A DNA stretch of 64,000 bases from an uncultured Lachnospiraceae bacterium (GTDB lineage Bacteria > Bacillota > Clostridia > Lachnospirales > Lachnospiraceae): positions 1-64,000 of the forward strand of contig CAKZZH010000132.1 of NCBI GenBank assembly GCA_937885345.1. The letters run 5' to 3'. Position 1 is the stretch's first letter. The number at the start of each line of letters is the position of its first letter. The notes under the pieces were generated by a model. That model was not told where the DNA came from, searched no databases, and was given only the letters and a program-made list of their open reading frames with translations. Positions 8,419 to 15,748 of the stretch are shown in pieces. The translations under genes were made by a program, and so were the position numbers.

Positions 8419-8485
8419 TCACCGTTCCTCCTTTACATCCCGTGCACCATAAAATACATTATACCATACATTCCCTTCAGATAGC

Positions 8486-8553
8486 AAAAAAACGGGCATC
8501 TAAATACACATTATCGATCGGTCTGCCCGATAAAAATGCATATATGATGCCCG
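8486..8553 (-). terminator. Terminator of rpsF-ssb-rpsR with nested hairpin
   Basis: On the minus strand CGGGCATC (8545-8552) pairs with GATGCCCG (8493-8500), followed by TTTTTTT. Between the arms is a second small hairpin (ATCGG, GCAGA, CCGAT). The unusually long loop makes this a two-level structure, but the outer stem and T-run are typical of a rho-independent terminator. Confidence 0.75.
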
Positions 8554-8572
8554 GAAATATGATTCCTGTAAA

Positions 8573-8839
8573 TTAATCTACGCTGTAAGGAAGAAGAGCG
8601 ATCTGTCTTGCTCTCTTGATAGCAACAGTGATCTCTCTCTGATGCTTAGCGCAAGTACCGGTAACTCTTCTGGGAAGGATTTTACCTCTCTCAGAGATAT
8701 ACTTCTTAAGCTTAGCTGCATCCTTATAATCGATGGTCTCCTGTGTATTGGCACAGAATACGCATACTTTCTTTCTTCTGCGGCCCATTCTTCTTCTGCC
8801 GCCCATATCGCCCTTAGCGTCTTTTGTATTAGTAGGCAT
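8573..8839 (-). CDS. rpsR: 30S ribosomal protein S18
   Basis: Small-subunit protein that binds 16S rRNA as a pair with S6. The 88 residues contain the Lys/Arg-rich N-terminus ([17 protein letters not shown]) and the conserved core [22 protein letters not shown], which is diagnostic of S18. It has two cysteines in the CVFC motif, as zinc-type S18 proteins do, and a later Cys in TGTCAKHQ. The ribosome site is AAGGAGG. It is the last gene of rpsF-ssb-rpsR, 24 bases after ssb. Confidence 0.97.
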   Translation of the reverse strand: MPTNTKDAKGDMGGRRRMGRRRKKVCVFCANTQETIDYKDAAKLKKYISERGKILPRRVTGTCAKHQREITVAIKRARQIALLPYSVD

Positions 8840-8863
8840 TGCCTTGACCTCCTTAATTACATA

Positions 8864-9322
8864 CTAGAAAGGTAATCCCTCATCAGTGATCGTGTCGGCA
8901 ATATTGATAAAACCATCGCCTGCACCCTCGGAAGCGGGCTTGTCAACCGGAGCCGGGGAGCCGGCACTATAATTGCCGTTTGCCGATGAAGCATTCTTGC
9001 TCTCTGCAAATTCCTGTTCTTCAACCACAACCTCGGTAGTATAAACCTTCTGACCATCCTTATTGGTATAGCTTCCGGTCTGGATCCTTCCGGTGATCGC
9101 GATCTTGGTTCCCTTATGCAAATATTTCTCAGCAAACTCAGCGCCCTTGGAGAATACCACGCATCCTATAAAATCAGCGCTGTCCTCACTGTCGTTTCTC
9201 TTGAACCTTCTGTCAACCGCAATCGTATATCTTGCGATCGCCATCTGTTCTCCGCTTCCGTTTGTGGAATATCTAATCTCGGGATCCCTTGTAAGTCTTC
9301 CCATTAAAATGACTTTATTCAT
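8864..9322 (-). CDS. ssb: Single-stranded DNA-binding protein
   Basis: Homotetrameric OB-fold protein that coats single-stranded DNA in replication and repair. It has 152 residues: an OB fold at about 1-105 (MNKVILMGRLTRDPEIRYS, VVFSKGAEFAEKYLHKGTKIAITGRIQTGSY), a disordered Gly/Ala/Ser-rich linker, and the acidic tail ending DEGLPF that recruits partner proteins. Its place between rpsF and rpsR is the usual Firmicute order. The ribosome site is CGGAGG. Confidence 0.97.
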   Translation of the reverse strand: MNKVILMGRLTRDPEIRYSTNGSGEQMAIARYTIAVDRRFKRNDSEDSADFIGCVVFSKGAEFAEKYLHKGTKIAITGRIQTGSYTNKDGQKVYTTEVVVEEQEFAESKNASSANGNYSAGSPAPVDKPASEGAGDGFINIADTITDEGLPF

Positions 9323-9358
9323 AACTTGCCTCCGTATCTGCGACCTGGTCGCAAATTG

Positions 9359-9646
9359 CTATTCTTCTACTCTAACGCACATGTTACGAAGAATACCATC
9401 CATGATACGTAACTGCGCATCAAGCTGTGGCGGACAAGTAGCTTCAGCATCGAAATTGATGAAATAATAGAAAGCTTCGCTCATCTTCTGAATCTCATAA
9501 GCAAGCTTCTTCTTGCCATCCTCCTTGACATCGATCTCGGCACCACCAAACTTGGTGATAAGCCCCTTAACCTTGTCAATGATAGATGTTCTGGCCTCAT
9601 CTTCAATTGCTGCGCTTACAACAACTGTTAATTCGTACTTGTTCAT
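9359..9646 (-). CDS. rpsF: 30S ribosomal protein S6
   Basis: Partner of S18 in the 30S platform. The product has 95 residues starting MNKYELTVVV, the normal size and opening for S6. The ATG at 9644-9646 is chosen because AAGGAGG lies seven to eight bases upstream; a longer in-frame extension covers the leader and is not expected to be translated. The central LITKFGGAEIDVKEDGKKKLAYEIQKMSEAFYYF region is the conserved S6 core. It is the first gene of the operon and has its own promoter at 9761-9789. Confidence 0.96.
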   Translation of the reverse strand: MNKYELTVVVSAAIEDEARTSIIDKVKGLITKFGGAEIDVKEDGKKKLAYEIQKMSEAFYYFINFDAEATCPPQLDAQLRIMDGILRNMCVRVEE

Positions 9647-9671
9647 CTGTACTGCACCTCCTTCTGGTCTT

Positions 9672-9702
9672 TGGCCCTCCCTCCGGCAGCATATCCGGCC
9701 CA
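9672..9702 (-). promoter_or_regulatory. Possible S6:S18 autoregulatory leader hairpin
   Basis: In the rpsF leader (minus strand) GGCC at 9698-9701 can pair with GGCC at 9673-9676, enclosing CCGG, a short loop and CCGG. S6:S18 leader motifs of many bacteria use a CCG-containing bulged hairpin in this position, upstream of the rpsF ribosome site. The fit is suggestive only; I did not fold it. Confidence 0.33.
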
Positions 9703-9760
9703 TACATAAAGCCGTTTCACCGCTTCTTGAAGAGCAAGGATTAATATATCACGAGATAAA

Positions 9761-9789
9761 ATAATATCATACCGCCGATGATTCTGCAA
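9761..9789 (-). promoter_or_regulatory. Promoter of rpsF-ssb-rpsR
   Basis: TTGCAG (9784-9789), 17 bases, TATTAT (9761-9766), with TGA before the -10 (extended -10). The predicted leader is about 105 bases. Confidence 0.7.
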
Positions 9790-9841
9790 GCGGTTTTTAC
9801 ATAAAATATTCCGGTCATTCCGGTTTAACAGTACAAATAAT

Positions 9842-10939
9842 TTACATTCTGCTTTCTAAGAATTCGTTTATTTGTTTATCGGTAACGTCTTTAATGTCAA
9901 GTCCTTTAAGAAAAGCGGCATTCCATTCTACAATCTTGTCCATTGCAGTATTTATATTCCATACAGGTTTCCATCCAAAAACAGACTTTAATTTACTGCA
10001 ATCCAATTTTAAAAATGTGGCCTCATGTGGTCCGCCATCATGTTTATTTATCCAGCCTGCCTTAGGTAAATCCGCTGTGTTGGAATTCCACTTGTCACAA
10101 AAAAGTTGAACCAAATCGCCGGTGGTCAGGCAGTCAGTATCATCAGGTCCAACGTTATAACTTCCTGCCAGAGAAGTGTTTAAATATTGCTCTTTTGCAA
10201 TCATTAAATACACTATAATCGGTTCTAATACATGCTGATATGGTCTGGTCGAAAAAGGATTGCGTACTGTTATCTTATTTCCTGATTGTATGGACCTGAT
10301 ACAATCAGGTATTATTCTGTCGTTTGCAAAATCCCCGCCTCCTATAACATTTCCCGCCCGGCAAGTGCTTACGGCAGGTGCCGATAAGCCATATCTTTTT
10401 TCATATTCTTCATCGGTAAAAAAAGAGTGTATATAGCTGCTTGTTACTAACTCGGAACAGGATTTTGAATTACTATATGGATCAAATCCATTTAGTTCTT
10501 CATTCTCGCGGTAGCCCCAATTCCATTCTTTGTTTAAGTAAACTTTGTCTGTGGTGACATTAATAAATGAGCGAACACTAGGTGTCTGTCTTACTGCTTC
10601 ACATATATTAACCGTTCCCATCACATTTGTTTCATATGTGTATACCGGGTTTCTATATGAATCTCGTACAATCGGTTGGGCCGCCATATGGATTACAATT
10701 TCAGGTTTTACTTCGCCCATTAAATGTATAAGTTGATTTAAATCCCTAATGTCACCGTTAATAGAGTTCATTTTAGAGGACAAATCCAACAACCCAAACA
10801 GATTGGGAGTAGTAGGTGCGGATAGTGCATAACCGGTTACATTTGCTCCGATATTCAACAAAACATTGCACATCCAAGACCCTTTAAACCCTGTGTGTCC
10901 GGTTATTAATACTTTTTTCCCTTTATAAAAATTTTTCAC
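9842..10939 (-). CDS. rfbG: CDP-glucose 4,6-dehydratase
   Basis: Second step of CDP-3,6-dideoxyhexose synthesis: converts CDP-glucose to CDP-4-keto-6-deoxyglucose with bound NAD. It is an extended SDR of 365 residues with the Rossmann motif GHTGFKGSW (14-22), the TTDKVY active-site segment, the YSNSKSCSE catalytic Tyr/Lys, and CRAGNVIGGGD typical of RfbG. The start is GTG, with AGAGGTG just upstream, 13 bases after rfbH. It is the last gene of the AT-rich rfb operon. Confidence 0.93.
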   Translation of the reverse strand: MKNFYKGKKVLITGHTGFKGSWMCNVLLNIGANVTGYALSAPTTPNLFGLLDLSSKMNSINGDIRDLNQLIHLMGEVKPEIVIHMAAQPIVRDSYRNPVYTYETNVMGTVNICEAVRQTPSVRSFINVTTDKVYLNKEWNWGYRENEELNGFDPYSNSKSCSELVTSSYIHSFFTDEEYEKRYGLSAPAVSTCRAGNVIGGGDFANDRIIPDCIRSIQSGNKITVRNPFSTRPYQHVLEPIIVYLMIAKEQYLNTSLAGSYNVGPDDTDCLTTGDLVQLFCDKWNSNTADLPKAGWINKHDGGPHEATFLKLDCSKLKSVFGWKPVWNINTAMDKIVEWNAAFLKGLDIKDVTDKQINEFLESRM

Positions 10940-10952
10940 TATTCACCTCTTA

Positions 10953-12314
10953 CTAACTGTTTTGAATTGCATCTATTATTGTTTTCCCCATATGGTCAAG
11001 CATTTTATCCGTCATTCCGGGGTATACTCCAACCCAAAATGTGTTATTCATTATGAATTCAGTATTTTCAAGTTCACCAACAACGCGATAGGCATCTGTA
11101 TCCCTAATTGGATCAAAGCATGGATGCTTTATATAATTCCCCGCAAAAAGTAGCCTTGTTTGTATGTTTCGCTCCTCTAGATAATGTGTTACTTCATCTC
11201 GTTTTATACCTGATTCCGGTTTTATTGATATTAAGAATCCAAACCAGCTGGGCTCAGAATTAATGGCAGCTTTAGGCAAAATTATTTTATCGATTATGCT
11301 GCTGTTATCAAGAATATCAAAAAGATATTTCCAATTATGGCGACGTTTCTCAATAAAAGATGGAAACTTTTTTAATTGTTCAACGCCTACAGCTGCCTGT
11401 AAATCAGTTACTTTAAGATTGTATCCAAAGTGACTATAGACATACTTATGATCATAGCCTTTAGGTAATAACCCATATTGACCATCATATCTGTGCCCAC
11501 AAAAATTGTCTCTTCCCGATGGACATATACAATCACGTCCCCAATCTCTGTACGAAAGAATCAACCTATGAAGCAAAGGATTATTCGTATACACGCAGCC
11601 CCCCTCTCCCATAGTCATATGATGTGGAGGATAAAATGATGACGTTCCAATATCGCCCCATGTACCGGTAAATCTTGTTTCTCCATCTATCGTATATTTG
11701 GTACCGAGTGCATCACAGTTATCTTCGATAAGCCATAATCCATTCTTATCGCAGAAAGTCTTAACTGACTTCAGATCAAAAGGATTGCCCAGTGTATGCG
11801 CAATCATTACAGCTTTTGTTTTTTTGCTAAGTGCGGCTTCAAGTAAACTTACATCTATGTTATACTGAGGCACGGTTACATCTACAAAAACGGGAATTGC
11901 CCCATACTGAATTACAGGTGTAACAGTAGTGGGGAATCCGGCCGCAACAGTAATAACTTCATCACCTTTTTTGATTTGCTTATCGCCAAGTTCCGGAGCG
12001 GTAAGTGACATAAAAGCAATTAAGTTAGCTGATGAACCTGAATTAACAAGGTGCGCATATTTTACACCAATCCATTTAGCAAACTCTCTCTCAAACTGAT
12101 CGGCAAAACGTCCGGTAGTAAGCCAAAAATCCAGCACTGCATCTGTAAGAGATTGCATTTCTCTTTCATCATAGACTCTGCTGGCGTAACTGATTCTATC
12201 ACCCGGTTTAAAGTCATCTTTAGATTCTTTTGGCTCTTTATATGTGTGATAAAAATCTGCAACTAATGATTTGATTTCCTCTCTTGCTTCTTCTTCGTTT
12301 TGCCACCTTTTCAT
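10953..12314 (-). CDS. rfbH: CDP-4-keto-6-deoxyglucose 3-dehydrase (E1)
   Basis: PMP and iron-sulphur enzyme that removes the C3 hydroxyl in 3,6-dideoxyhexose synthesis. At 453 residues it has the usual RfbH length, with a longer N-terminus than ordinary sugar aminotransferases. The key sign is SSFYPPHHMTMGEGG (about 225-239): His231/His232 occupy the place of the PLP-binding lysine, which is the hallmark of this dehydrase and rules out an aminotransferase. Cys residues that could hold the [2Fe-2S] cluster are seen in the CICPSGRDNFCGH stretch. The ATG overlaps the preceding stop by four bases. The usual reductase partner (DdhD/E3) is not in the operon. Confidence 0.94.
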   Translation of the reverse strand: MKRWQNEEEAREEIKSLVADFYHTYKEPKESKDDFKPGDRISYASRVYDEREMQSLTDAVLDFWLTTGRFADQFEREFAKWIGVKYAHLVNSGSSANLIAFMSLTAPELGDKQIKKGDEVITVAAGFPTTVTPVIQYGAIPVFVDVTVPQYNIDVSLLEAALSKKTKAVMIAHTLGNPFDLKSVKTFCDKNGLWLIEDNCDALGTKYTIDGETRFTGTWGDIGTSSFYPPHHMTMGEGGCVYTNNPLLHRLILSYRDWGRDCICPSGRDNFCGHRYDGQYGLLPKGYDHKYVYSHFGYNLKVTDLQAAVGVEQLKKFPSFIEKRRHNWKYLFDILDNSSIIDKIILPKAAINSEPSWFGFLISIKPESGIKRDEVTHYLEERNIQTRLLFAGNYIKHPCFDPIRDTDAYRVVGELENTEFIMNNTFWVGVYPGMTDKMLDHMGKTIIDAIQNS

Positions 12315-12892
12315 ATCAATTCCTTTCCGTTACTCAATCTCATAGGGGCCCTCTCGTATTCGGCGAATGTCATAAGAGCCAAATCCCTCTCTGAGTGGAT
12401 AGCTACATTTTCATCTATGGGCCACTTTATTCCGATTGTAGTATCATCAAACCGAATTCCCGTATCCGTTTCTTTGTCATATTTTCCATCACATTGGTAC
12501 ATCATCAAGGTATCATCTTCTAATGCAACAAATCCGTGAGCAAATCCTCTAGGAATATAAACCGCTTTATGATTTGATGCACTTAACTCAGTGGAAACCC
12601 ATTTTCTATATGTTGGGCTGTATGGTCTTAAGTCTACAATGACATCCCATGCTTTACCGGAAATAACCGTAACAAGCTTTGCTTGTGGGTTATTAATTTG
12701 AAAGTGTAAGCCCCTAATAACATTTTTTGCTGATTTAGAAATGAATGTTTCGTTTAATGAAAATTCAATCCCTGCCTCTAAAAAAATGTTTTTTTCAAAT
12801 GATTTGGTAAAACCACCACGATTATCGTCTACAAAAAAGCAATCTATTATATAAGCGTCCTTTAAACTAATTTTGTTAAATTTAAATTCCAT
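12311..12892 (-). CDS. RmlC-like nucleotide-sugar epimerase
   Basis: A cupin-fold sugar 3,5-epimerase or 5-epimerase of 193 residues. The catalytic His is in the conserved RGLHFQ segment, and the VDLRPYSPTYRKW and YIPRGFAHGFVALED segments, with its Tyr/His pair, are typical of RmlC. The operon makes a CDP sugar, so it is more likely an AscE-type CDP-3,6-dideoxyhexulose 5-epimerase (ascarylose route) than a dTDP-rhamnose enzyme; rmlA, rmlB and rmlD are absent. It overlaps the upstream SDR gene by 11 bases and the downstream rfbH by four. Confidence 0.8.
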   Translation of the reverse strand: MEFKFNKISLKDAYIIDCFFVDDNRGGFTKSFEKNIFLEAGIEFSLNETFISKSAKNVIRGLHFQINNPQAKLVTVISGKAWDVIVDLRPYSPTYRKWVSTELSASNHKAVYIPRGFAHGFVALEDDTLMMYQCDGKYDKETDTGIRFDDTTIGIKWPIDENVAIHSERDLALMTFAEYERAPMRLSNGKELI

Positions 12893-13811
12893 TATCGTTT
12901 TCCTTTTTTATCCAATCAATTGTCTTTCTTATTCCCTCAGAGAATGATACCTGTGGTTCAAATCCTGTGTCGTTTTTTACAGCATATATATCAAATTCAT
13001 TATATGATAGTGATATTCCGTTAAAGGGCAGTTCTCCAAGACCTATCTCTATCTGTGGATTCACACAGTTTCGCATCTCTATCAGGTAATTTTTTAACGA
13101 TTGAGGGTTCAAACTTCCTATGTAGTATGTGCGATTGGTAATTCCTCGTTCTCCTATATAATAAAAAGCTTTTGCTGCATCAGTGATATATATAAAATCA
13201 TATAATTGATCGCCGGAAGAAAATGAACAACGCTCTCCATTAAGAAGTTTTCTTAAACTCGTATTTATCAACCTAGGACTTAACTCACCCGCGCCATAAA
13301 TATTTGAAATGACGCCACGAATATAATTTATGCCAAACGAAGCTGCTATAGTTCTAGCCATATAATTCGCAGCTAATTTGGCACTACAATAAAGAGAGTT
13401 AATACCCGGTGAACTTTCTGTTTTCATTACAGCATCAATTTCGTATTCCATGACACTAGATGCAAAAACAAATGTCTTACAACCGATTTGTGCACACGCT
13501 CTTACTGCATCACATAAGTATTTAATGTTTTTGATCTGTACATCTTCATCAGCTCTTTTTGCCCCAGCGCTCCCCTCCCATGCAAAATGATAAAAAGCAT
13601 CAGCCGTACGGGAATTTATCAAATCAGGCAAGGAAACATACTCCGACAAATCGCATACTACTATATCCATAACTCCATATTCTTTGAGGAGTTTTGACCT
13701 TTCATCATTTTTTCGTACAACTGCGATTACATCCATTCCTTGATCAACGAGTTCCCTACATACTGCACTTCCAACAAATCCGGTTGCTCCTGTTACAATC
13801 GCCCTTTTCAC
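12882..13811 (-). CDS. NAD-dependent epimerase/reductase (SDR) of the dideoxyhexose operon
   Basis: Extended short-chain dehydrogenase of 309 residues with the N-terminal GATGFVGS nucleotide-binding motif (8-15) and a YCSAK active-site pair (YxxxK). In such operons this position is held by the final 4-ketoreductase (AscF, Abe or Prt) or the 2-epimerase; I cannot say which from sequence alone. The start is GTG, six bases after the rfbF stop codon, with a GGGGGT stretch at the end of rfbF as the likely ribosome site. As the only SDR besides RfbG, it probably makes the last reduction. Confidence 0.78.
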   Translation of the reverse strand: MKRAIVTGATGFVGSAVCRELVDQGMDVIAVVRKNDERSKLLKEYGVMDIVVCDLSEYVSLPDLINSRTADAFYHFAWEGSAGAKRADEDVQIKNIKYLCDAVRACAQIGCKTFVFASSVMEYEIDAVMKTESSPGINSLYCSAKLAANYMARTIAASFGINYIRGVISNIYGAGELSPRLINTSLRKLLNGERCSFSSGDQLYDFIYITDAAKAFYYIGERGITNRTYYIGSLNPQSLKNYLIEMRNCVNPQIEIGLGELPFNGISLSYNEFDIYAVKNDTGFEPQVSFSEGIRKTIDWIKKENDNGI

Positions 13812-13817
13812 CTGGAT

Positions 13818-14594
13818 TTACCCCCATACTTTCCATTCAGCTTTGTTTTCTCCCCAAAGTTTTTCTAATTTTTCTTTATCCCTAAGCGTATCCATACATT
13901 GCCAAAAGCCTTCGTGCTGATAAGACATCAATTGGCCTTTCTTAGCCAGATTCCAAAGAGGTTCACGCTCAAAAATGGTGTCATCACCGGATATTTCATC
14001 AAAAATCTCCGGTTGAAATACCATAAATCCGCAGTTAATCCAATTGCCATCATGAATGTTTTTTTCTCTGAATTCTAATACCTGTCCATCTACTATATCC
14101 AAATTTCCAAAACGGCTCTCCGGGCGAACAGAAGACATCGTACCGATTTTACCGTGTTTCTTATGGTATTCGACTAAAGTATTTATGTTGATATTTGACA
14201 CACCATCACCATATGTCAACATAAATGGATTGTTCCCAATATATTTTTGTATACGTTTAATCCTTCCTCCGGTCATAGTATTCAATCCTGTGTCGACTAT
14301 TGTAACTTTCCAAGCTTCTGTTTCATTGTCATGAACAGTAACCTTCCTGCCACCATCAACGAAATCATAGGTTAGATCACAATTGTGTAAAAAGTAATTA
14401 TCAAAATATTCCTTGATAACATACTGCTTATATCCAGCACAAATGATAAATTCATTATATCCATAGAAATAGTAATGCTTCATAATATGCCAAAGAATGG
14501 GTTTTCCACCTATTTCAATCATAGGCTTAGGTTTTAAAAAGGACTCCTCCGAAATACGAGTACCGAATCCACCTGCCAAGATAACGACTTTCAT
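13818..14594 (-). CDS. rfbF: Glucose-1-phosphate cytidylyltransferase
   Basis: Makes CDP-glucose from CTP and glucose-1-phosphate, the entry step of the pathway. It has 258 residues, the normal length. The signature GGFGTRISEESFLKPKPM (8-25) is the nucleotide-binding loop of RfbF, and MIEIGGKPILWHIMKHY follows as in the family. The ribosome site is GGGAGG. It is the first gene of the operon and is preceded by a leader of about 195 bases and a good promoter. Codon use is AT-rich compared with genes on both sides of the operon. Confidence 0.95.
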   Translation of the reverse strand: MKVVILAGGFGTRISEESFLKPKPMIEIGGKPILWHIMKHYYFYGYNEFIICAGYKQYVIKEYFDNYFLHNCDLTYDFVDGGRKVTVHDNETEAWKVTIVDTGLNTMTGGRIKRIQKYIGNNPFMLTYGDGVSNININTLVEYHKKHGKIGTMSSVRPESRFGNLDIVDGQVLEFREKNIHDGNWINCGFMVFQPEIFDEISGDDTIFEREPLWNLAKKGQLMSYQHEGFWQCMDTLRDKEKLEKLWGENKAEWKVWG

Positions 14595-14795
14595 CTTATT
14601 TCCTCCCTATCTTTTGATTATAAGTTTGCTACTATCGATTAAAAATGCATCTATCACTGCATTCGCTTTCTCTATCATTAATTTCAAAATTATTCATTAC
14701 CGTATTGTGGATTTTTGAAGAATTGTCTATGCTTGTCCGTTACTGATTTGTATTTTGAGTTAGTACACCAGAAAACATACCTTCGTTTCCTAATA

Positions 14796-14824
14796 AATAT
14801 ACCCAATATGTACCTTCAAGTCAA
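14796..14824 (-). promoter_or_regulatory. Promoter of the rfb operon
   Basis: TTGACT (14819-14824), 17 bases, TATATT (14796-14801) on the minus strand. The start site would lie near 14790, giving a leader of about 195 bases before rfbF. Apart from this promoter I see no gene or clear structure in 14595-14836. Confidence 0.68.
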
Positions 14825-14836
14825 GGATTTTGGTTA

Positions 14837-14862
14837 CTGGAGAGTAATCCTGGAGAGTAATC
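14837..14862. repeat. 13-bp tandem direct repeat upstream of the rfb promoter
   Basis: CTGGAGAGTAATC occurs twice without spacer (14837-14849 and 14850-14862), starting about 12 bases beyond the -35. It could be a recent slip duplication or a paired activator site. Confidence 0.7.
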
Positions 14863-14883
14863 AAATATTCCGGTTTAACGGAT

Positions 14884-14909
14884 TAAAAAAAGAACTGCTC
14901 ATATGAGCA
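14884..14909 (-). terminator. Terminator of tRNA-Cys
   Basis: Self-complementary TGCTCAT/ATGAGCA (14896-14909) followed on the minus strand, after a few bases, by TTTTTTT (14885-14891). It lies 15 bases past the tRNA 3' end. Confidence 0.75.
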
Positions 14910-14923
14910 ATCCTTTTAATAAG

Positions 14924-14994
14924 AGGCGAGTGCCGGATTTGAACCGGCGATCAGGGTGTTGCAGACCCACGCCTTACCACTTGGCTAACTCGCC
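14924..14994 (-). tRNA. tRNA-Cys (GCA)
   Basis: The 71-base cloverleaf is read directly: the acceptor stem GGCGAGT/ACTCGCC is fully paired, followed by TA, a D-arm with stem GCC/GGC, anticodon loop CTGCAAC with anticodon GCA (14960-14962), and T-arm stem GCCGG/CCGGC with loop TTCAAAT. Position 73 is U, the identity base for cysteine. CCA is not encoded. One U-U mismatch sits at the top of the anticodon stem. Confidence 0.95.
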
Positions 14995-15007
14995 CGACAG
15001 CTTTTAC

Positions 15008-15036
15008 ATTATAGCAAGGCACTTTATGCAAGTCAA
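15008..15036 (-). promoter_or_regulatory. Promoter of tRNA-Cys
   Basis: TTGACT (15031-15036), 17 bases, TATAAT (15008-15013), about 14 bases before the mature tRNA 5' end. Confidence 0.8.
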
Positions 15037-15040
15037 GGCT

Positions 15041-15080
15041 TTTTTGAGCGGCCATAAGCTTTTTTGAGCGGCCATAAGCT
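15041..15080. repeat. 20-bp perfect tandem repeat between cvpA-like gene and tRNA-Cys
   Basis: The unit TTTTTGAGCGGCCATAAGCT is present twice in exact succession (15041-15060, 15061-15080). On the minus strand each copy reads as a short GC block followed by AAAAA. A CATAAGCTTATG palindrome (15073-15084) spans the end of the second copy and may act as a weak terminator for the upstream operon. Confidence 0.85.
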
Positions 15081-15085
15081 TATGA

Positions 15086-15748
15086 TCACAGGAACGCCAT
15101 CACGATATTGTTATCATACAGAAATGTCAGGAAAGGACTGGCGGCGATTTCCGTAAGCACGCGCGCAGGAAAAGGCGACGATGCAAACGCTGTGACAAGC
15201 ACCATAAGGAACCATATCACAAGTAATGAAAGCACAAGGCCGACCACAAGCCCCAGAAAACGGTTAACGACTTTGATCGCGGGTATTTTACTTACGCCGC
15301 GAAGTATCAGGGCGACAATTGTGATCGCCAGGCTTATCACCAGGAAAACAGCAATGTATACAAGTGCATTAAATATAATATTGGTAACCGAGGTAACGAT
15401 AAAAGAATTGTAGGATTCGGCGATTGTGGCAGTTGCGCTGTCTACCTGAAGCCGGAGTTTCTCTTTCATTCCGTCCGTAATGGGAAGATCGTCAAGATCG
15501 ATCTGACTTGTCGAATCTTTGAGAAGCCCGAGTTCGCTTAGACTTCCCTGCGTTTTCTCTTCCACTGTCGTCTTCCAGTTGGTATTTGATTCAATAAAGG
15601 CGCTTGCCCTGGGCGCGAGCAGAACCGTTGCGACCATGATAACCGCAATGGATACAAGGGATATTACCATATTGATAACGCCCCTGAAATATCCCAGCAC
15701 GCCGAACAAAAGAATAATCCCGATTACTATAATCAGTGTAAGACTCAT
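15086..15748 (-). CDS. CvpA family membrane protein
   Basis: A 220-residue integral membrane protein with four predicted helices (about 4-20, 25-45, 118-150 and 165-190). The N-terminal pattern GYFRGVINMVISLVS and the later GVSKIPAIKVVNRFLGLVVGLVLS match CvpA (colicin V production/purF-linked) proteins, whose role in Firmicutes is unsettled but linked to the envelope. A periplasmic or external loop lies between helices 2 and 3 (about 48-115). The start overlaps the stop of the DUF5711 gene by one base. It is last in the four-gene operon. Confidence 0.8.
   Translation of the reverse strand: MSLTLIIVIGIILLFGVLGYFRGVINMVISLVSIAVIMVATVLLAPRASAFIESNTNWKTTVEEKTQGSLSELGLLKDSTSQIDLDDLPITDGMKEKLRLQVDSATATIAESYNSFIVTSVTNIIFNALVYIAVFLVISLAITIVALILRGVSKIPAIKVVNRFLGLVVGLVLSLLVIWFLMVLVTAFASSPFPARVLTEIAASPFLTFLYDNNIVMAFL

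Noticed and set aside
7204..8484. A 426-codon open frame on the plus strand opposite glf
   Set aside because: It is antisense to a clear UDP-galactopyranose mutase gene, with no family resemblance and no ribosome site. Codon bias of the real gene leaves the reverse frame open.
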